Below are positions 1 through 9,068 of a stretch of 64,000 nt of DNA, piece after piece (position 1 is the stretch's first letter; each line of letters begins with the position of its first letter). Origin of the DNA: Curtobacterium sp. MCSS17_015 (GTDB lineage Bacteria > Actinomycetota > Actinomycetes > Actinomycetales > Microbacteriaceae); assembly GCF_003234265.2 (NCBI RefSeq), contig NZ_CP126256.1, positions 310,001 to 374,000 of the forward strand. The letters are read 5' to 3'. The notes beneath the pieces were generated by a model, which had not been told where the DNA came from, searched no databases, and saw nothing but the letters and a program-made list of their open reading frames with translations. Both the position numbers and the translations under genes were made by a program.

Positions 1-228
1 CTGCTGCCGTTCATCGCCGTCGCGCTCGTGCTCGCGTTCTTCATCCCGCAGATGCAGCTCGCCGACGTCGCCGGCATGGTGGCGCGTGGTGAGGCCGTCG
101 GCGGAGCGGAGGCCGACGAACTCGAGCGGGCCCGCCGCGAGGGCAGCGCCCGGTCCGGGTCGGAGCCCGACGCCCGACCGGTCGGTGCCGCCACCGGCTC
201 GGTGCCGACCACACGACAGGACGAGTAG
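1..228 (+). CDS. C-terminal end of an MFS-type transporter (partial)
   Basis: Only the last 75 codons are in the window; the gene begins upstream of base 1. The visible part opens inside a hydrophobic segment (LLPFIAVALVLAFFIP), which reads as the last membrane helix, followed by a hydrophilic, charged cytoplasmic tail rich in Ala, Glu and Arg. Such a final helix plus tail is common in drug/sugar transporters of the major facilitator superfamily, but no diagnostic motif is present, so the family is inference. The stop lies 9 nt before the ribokinase start, so the two are probably co-transcribed. Confidence 0.55.
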   Translation: MLPFIAVALVLAFFIPQMQLADVAGMVARGEAVGGAEADELERARREGSARSGSEPDARPVGAATGSVPTTRQDE

Positions 229-237
229 GCGCACCCC

Positions 238-1095
238 GTGGGCACCGTCGCCGTCGTCGGCTCGCTGAACGCGGACCTGGTCGTCCGGACCGAGCGCTTC
301 CCCCGGCCCGGAGAGACCCTGCACGGGTCCGACCTGGTGACCCTGCCCGGTGGCAAGTCCGCCAACCAGGCGGTCGCCGCCGCGCGACTCGGCGGCACCG
401 TGCGGATGATCGGCGCGGTCGGCGACGATGCTGCCGGCGCCCTGCTCCGGGACTCGGTCGCGGCCTCCGGCGCCGACACCACGCACGTCGTCGTCCGACC
501 GGGCGTCGCCACGGGGACCGCCGTCATCACGGTCGACACGCACGGCGAGAACACCATCGTGGTGTCCGGCGGCGCCAACGCCACGCTGGCCCCCGCAGAC
601 CTGCCGACGGACGTCGTCGCCGGCGCCACGGTGGTCGTGCTCTGCCTCGAGGTCCCGACCGACGTGCTGCTCGCCGCTGCCCGGGTGGCGCACGAAGCCG
701 GCGTCCTGGTCCTCCTGAACGCGTCACCGTCCGCCGGCGTCCCGCGGGAGCTCCTCGCCCTGACCGACGTGCTGCTCGTCAACGAGCACGAGGCGGCCGA
801 CCTCGGCGACCACGGGGTCGCCCGTGCGATCGTCACCCGGGGTGCCGACGGTGCGGTCGTGCACGACGGCGACGCTGCACCGGTCGCGGTGCCGGCCGTC
901 ACCGTCGACCCGGTCGACACCACCGGCTGCGGGGACGCGTTCACCGGGGCCGTCGCCGTCCGGCTCGCAGAGGGGGACGACCTCGTCACGGCGGCACGGT
1001 CCGCGGTCGGCGTCGGTGCGTACGCCGCGACCGGTGCCGGCGCGCAGGCGTCCTACCCGACCACGAACCAGCTCGAGGCGTTCCTGCGGGCATGA
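238..1095 (+). CDS. rbsK: Ribokinase (PfkB family sugar kinase)
   Basis: Probably phosphorylates ribose (or a related pentose/nucleoside) at the 5-OH with ATP in the cytoplasm. The 285-residue length is slightly short of the usual 300-310. The N terminus has the ribokinase start GSLNADLV, followed by the substrate loop GGKSANQA at residues 38-45. The C-terminal PfkB signature DTTGCGDAFTG places the catalytic base at Asp233; Cys replaces the usual Ala in GAGD, a tolerated change. GTG start chosen because it is 9 nt after the preceding transporter stop and gives the canonical N terminus. Family assignment is firm; the exact sugar is inferred. Confidence 0.85.
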   Translation: MGTVAVVGSLNADLVVRTERFPRPGETLHGSDLVTLPGGKSANQAVAAARLGGTVRMIGAVGDDAAGALLRDSVAASGADTTHVVVRPGVATGTAVITVDTHGENTIVVSGGANATLAPADLPTDVVAGATVVVLCLEVPTDVLLAAARVAHEAGVLVLLNASPSAGVPRELLALTDVLLVNEHEAADLGDHGVARAIVTRGADGAVVHDGDAAPVAVPAVTVDPVDTTGCGDAFTGAVAVRLAEGDDLVTAARSAVGVGAYAATGAGAQASYPTTNQLEAFLRA

Positions 1096-1175
1096 GCCGG
1101 GCCTCCCGGCGGAACCGGCGGACCCGGCGCACCCGGGTGGAGCCGGCCGGGTCGCAGCCCCGCTAGCGTGGGCGC

Positions 1176-2111
1176 ATGCGCGTCGGAGTCCTCGACATCG
1201 GTTCGAACACCGGTCACCTGCTCGTCGTCGATGCCCACGGCGGTGCGGCCCCGCTGCCGGCGTCGTCGTTCAAGCAGCCGTTGCGGCTCGCCCAGCACCT
1301 CGACGACCGCGGGGCCGTCACGCAGGTCGGCATCGACGCACTGACCGACTTCGTGTCGCAGTCCGTCCGGGTCGCCGAGGACCGCGGGTGCGAGGAGATG
1401 CTCGGGTTCGCGACCTCGGCCGTCCGCGACGCCGTGAACTCGGATGCCGTCCTCGCCCACGTGGAGGAGCAGACCGGCGTCGAGCTGGCCGTGCTCTCCG
1501 GGTCCGACGAAGCCCGCCTGACGTTCCTGGCCGTCCGCCGCTGGTTCGGCTGGTCCGCCGGGCGCCTGGCGGTCTTCGACATCGGCGGTGGCTCGCTCGA
1601 GATCGCCGGTGGCGCGGACGAAGCGCCCGACGTCGCGTGGTCGATGCCGATCGGTGCCGCCCGTCTGGCCCGGTCGTTCCCCGCCTCGGGGACCCCCTCG
1701 GAGGACGACGTCCGGCGGATCCGGCACGAGATCCGCGTCGAGATCGCCCGCGACGCGGGTCGGCTGCTCCGTGCCGGAGCCCCGGACCGGGCCGTTGCCA
1801 CCTCGAAGACCTTCCGATCGATCGCCCGGATCTGCGGTGCTGCCCCGTCGGCCGCCGGGTCACTCGTCCCGCGCTCCCTCGACGGCGCGGTGCTGCGGGA
1901 GCGGCTGCCCTCGCTGCTGACGATGTCGGTCGCGGAACTCGCGGCGCTGCCCGGGGTCTCGGCGAGTCGGGCGCACCAGGTGGTGCCGGGCGCGCTCGTC
2001 GCCGAGGCCTGCCTGGACATCTTCGACCTGCCCGCGCTGGAGGTCTGCCCGTGGGCGCTCCGCGAGGGCGTCATCCTCGAACGGCTCGACCAGCTCTCGG
2101 TGCTCGGCTAG
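1176..2111 (+). CDS. Exopolyphosphatase / guanosine pentaphosphate phosphohydrolase family (Ppx/GppA)
   Basis: ASKHA-fold phosphatase expected to cleave terminal phosphate from polyphosphate or pppGpp. The first phosphate loop is at the N terminus ([13 protein letters not shown], residues 7-19) and the second glycine loop [12 protein letters not shown] starts near residue 135. At 311 residues it is the short actinobacterial form, without the C-terminal HD domain of E. coli Ppx/GppA. A TAGCGT hexamer lies exactly 6 nt before the ATG, so the mRNA is probably leaderless. The next gene is convergent and only 11 nt away, with no obvious terminator hairpin between them. Confidence 0.85.
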   Translation: MRVGVLDIGSNTGHLLVVDAHGGAAPLPASSFKQPLRLAQHLDDRGAVTQVGIDALTDFVSQSVRVAEDRGCEEMLGFATSAVRDAVNSDAVLAHVEEQTGVELAVLSGSDEARLTFLAVRRWFGWSAGRLAVFDIGGGSLEIAGGADEAPDVAWSMPIGAARLARSFPASGTPSEDDVRRIRHEIRVEIARDAGRLLRAGAPDRAVATSKTFRSIARICGAAPSAAGSLVPRSLDGAVLRERLPSLLTMSVAELAALPGVSASRAHQVVPGALVAEACLDIFDLPALEVCPWALREGVILERLDQLSVLG

Positions 2112-2122
2112 CTGCGAGGGCG

Positions 2123-2785
2123 TCAGGTGCGGGGCGGTGCCAGCAGCCAGGGGCGGATGAGCTTCGTCACGAACGGCAGCACCCAGAACGTCATGATCGG
2201 CGTGAGCACGAGCGTCGTGATGAGGACACGGGGCAGCTCCGACAGGCCCGCGAACGACGGCAGCAGCCACCCGACCAGCACCGTGAAGACCAGGTTCACC
2301 GGGAAGAACCCGAGCCAGATGCTCACCGCCTGCTTCCAACGCGGGGGAGCGGTCGAGGCAGGGGCGTCCTGTGGCACGTCGAACCAGCCCTCGATGCCGG
2401 TGCGCTTCTCGACCCGTGACTCGACGACCAGGTCCCGGCCGAGGTCGAGCCACCGCAGGCGGTCGTCCGAGTTCTCCCACGTCGACAGGGAGTCGTGGTC
2501 GGCGAACCGGTAGAGCATGTGCCACTCGCGGGACCGCGCCGTCGAACGCACCCACCCGGAGCCGAGGAACCCCGGGTAGCGGTTGGCGAGGTTCACGCCG
2601 GACTGCACCCAGCGGGTGACCTCCGGGATGCGGTCGGGTTCGACGAGGCGGGTGATGGACACGGTGACGGGCGGGCCGGCGGTCTCGGGTGACGACTGGG
2701 CCCCCGTCGCCGGTTCCTGACCGACGCGCGAGCGGCGGGCAGGCCGTGCCGATGGGGAGTGGTTCCCTGGCTCTTGTGGAGTCAT
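2123..2785 (-). CDS. Antibiotic-biosynthesis-monooxygenase (ABM) domain protein with C-terminal membrane helices
   Basis: 220 residues. An approximately 45-residue polar N terminus is followed by an ABM-like alpha/beta dimeric barrel (about 45-135: VSITRLVEPDRIPEV..., WHMLYRFADHDSLSTW). Two strong transmembrane helices follow near the C terminus (about 160-180 and 190-210). This ABM-plus-two-helix layout is a known but uncharacterised actinobacterial/proteobacterial type, so no reaction can be assigned. The ATG giving MTPQEPGN was chosen because further upstream codons run into the divergent promoter region. Divergent from the secreted protein at 2877. Confidence 0.7.
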   Translation of the reverse strand: MTPQEPGNHSPSARPARRSRVGQEPATGAQSSPETAGPPVTVSITRLVEPDRIPEVTRWVQSGVNLANRYPGFLGSGWVRSTARSREWHMLYRFADHDSLSTWENSDDRLRWLDLGRDLVVESRVEKRTGIEGWFDVPQDAPASTAPPRWKQAVSIWLGFFPVNLVFTVLVGWLLPSFAGLSELPRVLITTLVLTPIMTFWVLPFVTKLIRPWLLAPPRT

Positions 2786-2876
2786 CCGACCAGTGTCGCG
2801 CCGGTCGTGTTTCACGCGCATGTCGCGTGCGTCCGACGAGCTGGTACGTGACGTTGGTGTGCGATACGTTGCACCC

Positions 2877-3362
2877 ATGCTCGCGCTCACCTCCCTCGCC
2901 GTCCCGATCCTCCTCGTGTCCACGCTCCTGGCGCCGCCGGTGGCTGCCGAGCAGGAGGTGACCACCAACACAGCAGTCGTCGCGCGCCTCGAGCAGGTGG
3001 GCGCCACACAGTCAGAAGGCGACATCGCCGCCGTGCGTCAGCAAGGAAGGGCGACGCTGCTCACCGACCCTGACACCGGGCAGGTCATCGCGGCGGTCTC
3101 CCAGCGATCAGCGCTCGGGCGCGCGTTGAACCCGATCGGCCCGGGGTGTTCGACGACGTCGCTCTGCATGCGCTCGAGTTCGAACGTCCCGTACGGGTAC
3201 AGCGGGACTGGGTCTCGCTCCGGGACGTGGAAGTCGATCAGCGACAACCGTGCTGGTGATCACCGGTCGCGTTTCGAGTGGAGGGGCGGCGCGATGACGC
3301 TCTCCGCTGGGGAAGTCAACTACTTCGGTCGCCCGGTGACCATGACGAGGATCAGCCGCTGA
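2877..3362 (+). CDS. Small secreted protein of unknown function
   Basis: 161 residues with a clear Sec signal peptide (MLALTSLAVPILLVSTLLAPPVAA, cleavage about residue 24). The mature part has an acidic/Gln-rich first half and a Gly/Ser/aromatic-rich C-terminal half with two cysteines close together (CSTTSLC) that could form a disulfide. I do not recognise a family; the aromatic, basic C-terminal half could be a small beta domain. A TACGTT hexamer sits 6 nt before the ATG, supporting this start and a leaderless mRNA. Codon use is less GC-biased than the neighbours (for example aacacagcagtc), a possible sign of recent acquisition. Confidence 0.6.
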   Translation: MLALTSLAVPILLVSTLLAPPVAAEQEVTTNTAVVARLEQVGATQSEGDIAAVRQQGRATLLTDPDTGQVIAAVSQRSALGRALNPIGPGCSTTSLCMRSSSNVPYGYSGTGSRSGTWKSISDNRAGDHRSRFEWRGGAMTLSAGEVNYFGRPVTMTRISR

Positions 3363-3429
3363 ACGACCACGACGCGGCAGCGCGCGCGGCGGGCGAGACC
3401 GGCTCGCTGTGGCTGCGTACATTTGAGCC

Positions 3430-3933
3430 ATGAGCACGACCGACAGCGAGGACCGCGGCACGGAGCGCGGGCGGAACGAGACCCCGGCGGAGCGCTGGGA
3501 CCGCAACTGGAGCGACATCCAGCAGGAGCTGCGCATCGTGCAGACGGGCACGCAGATCCTCGCCGGGTTCCTCCTGACCCTGCCGTTCCAGCAGCGGTTC
3601 ACGTCGCTGTCCGACCAGCAGGAGACGATCTACCTCGTCCTGGTGGTCCTGGCCGTCCTCGTCACCGTGGTCGCACTGTCCGCGGTCGCCACGCACCGGC
3701 TCGTGTTCCGACAGCGGCAGAAGCACGACCTCGTCCGAGCGGGCAACGTCATCCTGCTCGGCGCCCTCGTGGCGAGCGCGCTGCTCTTCGCGGGCACGGT
3801 CCTGTTCGTGTTCGACGTGGTGCTCGGGGGCCGCGGCGGGGTCATCGGCGGTGCCGCGGTCTTCGTCGGCACGGCCGCACTGTGGGTCTCGTTGCCCCTC
3901 GCACTCCGACGGAGCGCGCGGGACACACACTGA
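3430..3933 (+). CDS. DUF6328 family membrane protein
   Basis: 167 residues. After a charged 35-residue N terminus comes the conserved block ELRIVQTGTQILAGFLLTLPF, then FQQRFTSLSDQQETIYLVLV and HRLVFRQRQKHDLVRAGN. These are hallmarks of the DUF6328 family of small actinobacterial membrane proteins, sometimes annotated as sodium:proton antiporters without evidence. Four membrane segments are apparent (about 42-58, 70-92, 112-133, 140-157). TACATT lies 6 nt before the ATG, so translation is probably leaderless. Function unknown. Confidence 0.75.
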   Translation: MSTTDSEDRGTERGRNETPAERWDRNWSDIQQELRIVQTGTQILAGFLLTLPFQQRFTSLSDQQETIYLVLVVLAVLVTVVALSAVATHRLVFRQRQKHDLVRAGNVILLGALVASALLFAGTVLFVFDVVLGGRGGVIGGAAVFVGTAALWVSLPLALRRSARDTH

Positions 3934-4001
3934 GCAGGCGCGTCCACGCAGGAGCCGTGGCCGTCGGGGGAGCCGGTGACCGGCGACCGCACCGACGACG
4001 T

Positions 4002-4038
4002 GGGCTGCGGCTCCGCGGTGGGGCTGCGGCTCCGCGGT
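4002..4038. repeat. 18-bp direct repeat (two copies) at the 3' end of ku
   Basis: GGGCTGCGGCTCCGCGGT occurs at 4002-4019 and again at 4021-4038, a 19-bp period; the second copy reaches the ku stop codon. Each copy contains a GCGGCTCCGC inverted repeat, so the pair may act as a terminator for ku or for the convergent DUF6328 gene. Confidence 0.6.
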
Positions 4039-5045
4039 CAGCTGGCCTGCTTCTTCGCCGGCGCCTTCTTGGCGGGGGCCTTCTCGGCGGCGGACTTCCG
4101 CTCCGGCGTCTTCTTGGCGGGTGCCTTCTTCGGCGGTGCCTTCTCCGACGACGACGACGACTTCGCCGGTCGGTCCTCGTCGTGCGACCTCCCACTGCCG
4201 GACCGCGACCCGCTCCCCGAACGCGCCCCGCCTCCGGACCGCGCCCCCGACCCTCCCGACCGGTTCTTGTCCACGGACGCGCGCAGCGCGGCCATGAGGT
4301 CGATGACGTCCCCACCGGTGTCGTCGTCGTCGGCCGCGTCCTTGCCGAACGTCTCCGCGGTGTCGACGTCGTCGCCGGACTCCAGCTTCGCGTCGATGAG
4401 CTGCTGCAGCTCCTCCTGGTACTCGTCCGTGTAGCGGTCCGGGTCGAAGTCGGTCGACATGCTCTCGACGAGCGACGACGACATCTTCAGCTCGTTCGCA
4501 CTGACCTTCACCGAGGTGTCCAACGACTTGAAGTCCGCCGCCCGCACCTCGTCGCCCCACAGCAGGCCCTGCAGCAGCAGCACGTCGTCGTGCACCCGCA
4601 GCACCCCCAGCCGTGTCTTCTGGCGGAGGGTGAACTGCACGATCGCCAGGCGGTCGGTCTGCTCGAGCGTCTTCCGGAGCAACACGTACGCCTTCGGCGA
4701 GCGGGAATCCGGTTCGAGGTAGTACGTCTTCTCGAACATCATCGGGTCGACCTGCTCGACGGGCACGAACTCGAGCACCTCGATCTCGTGCGACTGCTCC
4801 TGCGGCAGCTGCTTGAAGTCGTCGGAGGTGAGGACCACGGTCTTCTCGCCGTCGTCGTACGCCTTCTGGATGTCCCCGTACTCGACCTCGTGCCCGAGCT
4901 CGCAGACGCGCTTGTACCGGATGCGTGCCTTGTCCTCGTCGTGGATCTGGTGCAGGGAGACGTCGTGCGTCTCGGTCGCCGCGTACACCTTGATCGGCAC
5001 GTTGACGAGCCCGAACGCGATGGAGCCCTTCCAGATCGACCTCAT
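4038..5045 (-). CDS. ku: Ku DNA end-binding protein (non-homologous end joining)
   Basis: 335 residues. Bacterial Ku homodimer ring that binds double-strand break ends and recruits LigD. The N terminus MRSIWKGSIAFGLVNVPIKVY is the canonical Ku start and fixes the ATG. The Ku core spans about 1-255 (CELGHEVEYGDIQKAYD, FVPVEQVDPMMFEKTYYLEP). The C terminus is an extended tail: a Ser/Gly/Arg-rich spacer, then a Lys/Ala/Pro tract with KKAPAKK units. Lys-rich tails of some actinobacterial Ku proteins bind DNA and modulate threading; that role here is inference. Divergent from the SDR-ligD pair, completing the two-component NHEJ system. Confidence 0.95.
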   Translation of the reverse strand: MRSIWKGSIAFGLVNVPIKVYAATETHDVSLHQIHDEDKARIRYKRVCELGHEVEYGDIQKAYDDGEKTVVLTSDDFKQLPQEQSHEIEVLEFVPVEQVDPMMFEKTYYLEPDSRSPKAYVLLRKTLEQTDRLAIVQFTLRQKTRLGVLRVHDDVLLLQGLLWGDEVRAADFKSLDTSVKVSANELKMSSSLVESMSTDFDPDRYTDEYQEELQQLIDAKLESGDDVDTAETFGKDAADDDDTGGDVIDLMAALRASVDKNRSGGSGARSGGGARSGSGSRSGSGRSHDEDRPAKSSSSSEKAPPKKAPAKKTPERKSAAEKAPAKKAPAKKQAS

Positions 5046-5212
5046 GCGCTCATGATGCCCGGCGGCATGCGGATCGGCGCTCAGTTCCGAGCGGATCGGC
5101 AGGTGCGGCCGGGCGGCCGCTCGCCCTCCACAGCCGGGAGGCACGACCCACGTCCTCCACGGAGGTTGCCGCTCCTGTGTCACCGGACCGGATCCGCGAG
5201 CACGATGGGCCC

Positions 5213-6103
5213 ATGAGCCAGCTCGACAAGCAGGACCCCCGGGAGCAGTACGCCCGTCCGCCTTTCCCCGCGCAGACGCAGCAGGGGTCCGGCCGCGCCG
5301 CCGACCTCGACCCGCCCGCCGACCACGGTGAGACGAGCTACGAGGGCACCGGGCGGATGCGCGGGTACCGCGTGCTCGTGACCGGGGCGGACTCCGGCAT
5401 CGGTCGCGCTGCGGCCATCGCGATGGCGAAGGAGGGCGCGGACGTCGCGCTGAACGCCCTGCCGGAGGAGATCGAGGACCTCACCGAGGTGCGCGACGTC
5501 ATCGCCGACCTCGGCCGGACCGCGGTGATGCTCCCCGGCGACCTCACCGACGAGGCGTTCTGCGGTGAGCTGGTGCGGACCGCTGTCGACCTGCTCGGCG
5601 GGATCGACGCGCTGGTGCTCGTCGCGGGGTACCAGCAGGTGCACGAGGACATCACCGAGCAGCGCACCGAGGACTTCGACCGGACGATGAAGGTCAACCT
5701 GTACTCGCTGTTCTGGCTGACCCGCGCCGTGGTGCCGCACATGGCGCCGGGCAGTGCGATCGTGACGACGAGTTCGGTGTCCGCGTACCTGCCCCAGGAC
5801 CGGATGATCGACTACGCCGCCACGAAGGCCGCCATCATCACGTACACGAACGGGCTCGCCCGACAGCTCGCGGCCAAGGGCATCCGGGCGAACACCGTCG
5901 TTCCCGGCCCGGTGTGGACGCCCTTGCAGCCGATCAGCTACCCCGGCGACGAGATCGCCGCCTACGGGCAGGACACGCCGCTCGGCAGACCCGCGCAGCC
6001 GGTCGAACTCGCCAGCGCCTACGTCTACCTCGCCGGCCCCGAGTCGTCCTACACGTCCGGCACCACGCTGACGGTGGGCGGTGCCACCGGGGTCGCCCTG
6101 TGA
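5213..6103 (+). CDS. SDR-family oxidoreductase, YghA-like
   Basis: 296-residue short-chain dehydrogenase. The N-terminal extension (DPREQYARPPFPAQTQQ...DHGETSYEG) is typical of the YghA/YhdF/GsiB-type SDRs often tied to stress conditions. Rossmann motif TGADSGIGRAAA starts near residue 60; the catalytic Ser-Tyr-Lys set is visible as TSSVSAY and YAATK. The substrate is unknown. Its TGA stop overlaps the GTG start of ligD by 3 nt (GTGA), so translation of the two is coupled. CACGAT lies 6 nt before the ATG; a longer start upstream would place coding sequence inside that promoter. Confidence 0.85.
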   Translation: MSQLDKQDPREQYARPPFPAQTQQGSGRAADLDPPADHGETSYEGTGRMRGYRVLVTGADSGIGRAAAIAMAKEGADVALNALPEEIEDLTEVRDVIADLGRTAVMLPGDLTDEAFCGELVRTAVDLLGGIDALVLVAGYQQVHEDITEQRTEDFDRTMKVNLYSLFWLTRAVVPHMAPGSAIVTTSSVSAYLPQDRMIDYAATKAAIITYTNGLARQLAAKGIRANTVVPGPVWTPLQPISYPGDEIAAYGQDTPLGRPAQPVELASAYVYLAGPESSYTSGTTLTVGGATGVAL

Positions 6104-8643
6104 GCCCCGTGGCGAAGAAGACGACGGTGCGGGTGGGCGACCGACGTCTGACGCTGACGAACCTCGACAAGGTGCTCTACCCGGAGACCGGCACGACCAA
6201 GGGGCGGGTGATCGAGTACTACGAGCGCATCGCCCCGTGGATGATCCCGCACGTCACCGGGCGGCCGATGACCCGGAAGCGCTGGGCGAACGGCGTCGAC
6301 GGCAAGGTCTTCTTCGAGAAGAACCTGCCCGACTCCGCCCCCGACTGGATCCGGCACCACACGATCGCCCACGAGCACCACGACGTCGAGTACCCCGTGG
6401 TCGACGAGATGCCGACGCTGGTGTGGACGGCTCAGCAGGCGGCGCTCGAGCTGCACGTCCCGCAGTGGCGCTTCGGACCGCGCGGCGCGCACCAGAACCC
6501 GGACCGGATCGTCCTCGACCTGGACCCGGGTGAGGGCGTCGGACTGCCGGAGTGCGTCGAGGTGGCGCTCGTTGCCCGGACGGTCCTGCAGGGGATGGGG
6601 CTCGAACCGTACCCGGTGACCTCCGGCTCGAAGGGCATCCACCTGTACGCCGCGCTCGACGGATCGGCGACCGCGCAGCAGGTCTCCGACGTCGCGCACG
6701 AGCTGGCGAAGGCGCTGGAGCAGGACATGCCGGACCTGGTGCTGTCGTCGATGAGCCGGGCCGAGCGGGCCGGCAAGGTGTTCGTGGACTGGTCGCAGAA
6801 CAACGGCAACAAGACGACGATCGCGCCGTACTCGCTGCGTGGCCGGTCGCACCCGACCGTGGCGGCACCTCGGACCTGGGCGGAGCTGACGGAACCGGGC
6901 CTGGCGCACCTGACCCTGGACGAGGTGCTCGAACGGGTGCCCGACCTCGGCGACCTGCTGCACCCGGTCGCCGCGGCCTCCCTGGGGGTCGGGCGTGCCG
7001 ACGCCGGCCACTGGGACGGAGCCCGCACCGAGCAGGTGAACGAGCGCGAGCGACAGGAGCGTCAGGAGCTGCAGGACCGCCTGTCGACGTACCGTGCCAA
7101 GCGTGACGCGGCCCGGACCCCGGAGCCGGTGCCGCAGGCGTCGCCGACCGTGCGGACCGACGGCACCCCGACGTTCGTGATCCAGGAGCACCACGCCACC
7201 CGGAACCACTACGACTTCCGCCTGGAGCACGACGGCGTGCTCGTGAGCTGGGCGCTGCCGAAGGGGGAGCCGACCGACCCCGGGGCGAACCACCTGGCCG
7301 TGCAGACCGAGGACCACCCGCTCGAGTACGGCGGCTTCGAGGGGGTCATCCCCGCCGGTGAGTACGGCGGCGGCACGGTCACGATCTGGGACGACGGCAC
7401 CTACGAGCTCGAGAAGTGGCGCGAGGGCGAGGAGGTCATCGTCACGCTGCACGGTCGGACGAACGGCGTCCGGCGGCTCGCGCTCCTGCACACGCGCGGG
7501 CGGGGGCGGGGCCGGAGCGGTGACGAGAAGAACTGGCTCATCCACCGGACGAAGGACCAGCCGTCGCAGGGGGAGGCGACCGACGGGGCGGGAGCGGAGC
7601 GGGCCTCCCGGCCGTCCGCCGCCGGACGCGAGCGGATCGACCGGGCGGCCTCCGCCTCCACCGAACCGGCCGAGCGACGCACCATGCAGGCGTCGCTGCA
7701 GAAGGGCGAGCCCGCACTCGACCCGCGGCAGTGGGCGTTCGAGATGAAGTGGGACGGCGTCCGGGCGCTCGCGACCGTCCGGGACGGTGCGGTGCGCCTG
7801 CTCAGCCGGAACGGCAACGACCTGACCGACCAGTACCCCGAGCTGCAGGAGCTCGGCGAGCGGGCCGGGGTGGACGGCGTGTTCGACGGCGAGATCGTGG
7901 CGCTGGACCGCCACGGGCGACCGTCGTTCCAGCTGCTGCAGAACCGGATGGGACTGACGAAGCCGAGGGAGGTCAGCGCCGCACGGGCGTCCACCCCGGT
8001 GCGGCTGTTCCTCTTCGACGTGCTCGAGGCGGACGGGCACGAACTCACCCGCCTCGGCTACACCGCCCGGCGCGAGGCCCTCACCACGGTCGTCGACCCG
8101 GGCGGCTTGATCGAGGTCCCGCCGGAGTCCGACGGCGACCTGGCAGCGGCGATGACCCGGTCGAAGAAGCGCGGGCTCGAGGGTGTCGTGGCGAAGAAGC
8201 GCTCCTCGCGCTACGTCGAGGGGAGGCGCTCCGAGTCGTGGCTGAAGCTGAAGCACCACGCCACGCAGGAGGTGGTGGTCGGCGGCTGGAAGCCCGGGGC
8301 GGGGCGTCGCGAAGGGGGCGTCGGTTCGCTGCTGCTCGGGATCCCCGGCGACGACGGACTCGTCTACGTCGGCAAGGTCGGCACCGGCTTCCGCGACCAG
8401 GACCTCGACGACATCGGCGTGCTGCTCGGCCGCACGGAACGGGACACGTCCCCGTTCGTCGACGTCCCCCGTCCGGACGCCCGGGACGCCCACTGGGTCG
8501 CACCCGAACGCGTCGCCGAGGTCGAGTTCGCGGAGTGGACCGGCGACGGACGCCTCCGGCAGCCGTCGTGGCGGGGATGGCGCAGTGACAAGTCGCCGGA
8601 GGACGTCGTGCGCGAGGTCCCGGAGGAGGTCGTGCCGGACTGA
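6100..8643 (+). CDS. ligD: Multifunctional ATP-dependent DNA ligase LigD (Pol-PE-Lig)
   Basis: 847 residues in the mycobacterial domain order. The N-terminal primase-polymerase (about 1-300) has the metal-binding IVLDLDPG and the SGSKGIHLY motif. The central 3'-phosphoesterase (about 345-500) has RNHYDFRLEHDG and GFEGVIPAGEYG. The ligase domain (about 529-840) has the nucleotidyl-lysine motif EMKWDG near Lys550, then FDGEIVALD and EGVVAKK. It fills and seals double-strand breaks with Ku. The GTG start overlaps the preceding SDR stop; a second GTG three codons later is an alternative. The linker between PE and ligase (about 490-525) is low complexity and contains a GGGCCTCCCG motif. Confidence 0.95.
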   Translation: MSPVAKKTTVRVGDRRLTLTNLDKVLYPETGTTKGRVIEYYERIAPWMIPHVTGRPMTRKRWANGVDGKVFFEKNLPDSAPDWIRHHTIAHEHHDVEYPVVDEMPTLVWTAQQAALELHVPQWRFGPRGAHQNPDRIVLDLDPGEGVGLPECVEVALVARTVLQGMGLEPYPVTSGSKGIHLYAALDGSATAQQVSDVAHELAKALEQDMPDLVLSSMSRAERAGKVFVDWSQNNGNKTTIAPYSLRGRSHPTVAAPRTWAELTEPGLAHLTLDEVLERVPDLGDLLHPVAAASLGVGRADAGHWDGARTEQVNERERQERQELQDRLSTYRAKRDAARTPEPVPQASPTVRTDGTPTFVIQEHHATRNHYDFRLEHDGVLVSWALPKGEPTDPGANHLAVQTEDHPLEYGGFEGVIPAGEYGGGTVTIWDDGTYELEKWREGEEVIVTLHGRTNGVRRLALLHTRGRGRGRSGDEKNWLIHRTKDQPSQGEATDGAGAERASRPSAAGRERIDRAASASTEPAERRTMQASLQKGEPALDPRQWAFEMKWDGVRALATVRDGAVRLLSRNGNDLTDQYPELQELGERAGVDGVFDGEIVALDRHGRPSFQLLQNRMGLTKPREVSAARASTPVRLFLFDVLEADGHELTRLGYTARREALTTVVDPGGLIEVPPESDGDLAAAMTRSKKRGLEGVVAKKRSSRYVEGRRSESWLKLKHHATQEVVVGGWKPGAGRREGGVGSLLLGIPGDDGLVYVGKVGTGFRDQDLDDIGVLLGRTERDTSPFVDVPRPDARDAHWVAPERVAEVEFAEWTGDGRLRQPSWRGWRSDKSPEDVVREVPEEVVPD

Positions 8644-8792
8644 GCTGCTCCGGAATCCGCATGCACGAGCATGGGGTCCGCCCCGGGCGAACTTCCGTCC
8701 CCCGTTGTCCGCGCACCCGGGGGACGATCTCGACGAGGCCGCCCGGAGTCCCGAGCACGGCTGTTACGGTCCTCGGGACGGAAGGACGCGAC

Positions 8793-8993
8793 ATGGACGC
8801 GAGCAAGTACCTGCCGCCGTTCACGCAGGACCAGCGCGGGGATGCGTTGGGGGACCGGCGAGGCGAGCAGGACGGTGGCGAGGGCGGAGCCGTCGGTGCA
8901 CGACAGGACGACCGACAGATGGTGGACGCCGGAGGCGTCACCGACCCGGAGGCCACCTACGCCGACTTCCTCGGCGACCAGGTCGACGACTGA
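8793..8993 (+). CDS. Acidic 66-residue hypothetical protein
   Basis: Begins MDASKYLPPFTQDQRGD and is rich in Asp, Gly and Gln with no hydrophobic segment, so it should be cytosolic. GGAAGG lies 8 nt before the ATG, and TACGGT about 24 nt upstream could be its own -10, so it looks like an independent leadered gene after ligD. I recognise no family. Its position next to the NHEJ genes does not by itself imply a repair role. Confidence 0.55.
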   Translation: MDASKYLPPFTQDQRGDALGDRRGEQDGGEGGAVGARQDDRQMVDAGGVTDPEATYADFLGDQVDD

Positions 8994-9068
8994 CCGAGCG
9001 GCTCGGGGTGCGGGTTGCGGCGAACCTCAGCCCGAGCGCACCAGCTCACGCACGGTAGCCAGAGCGCG

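Noticed and set aside
824..2419. 531-codon plus-strand frame across ribokinase and Ppx genes
   Set aside because: Arg/Pro-rich shadow frame; both real genes have full motifs in their own frames.
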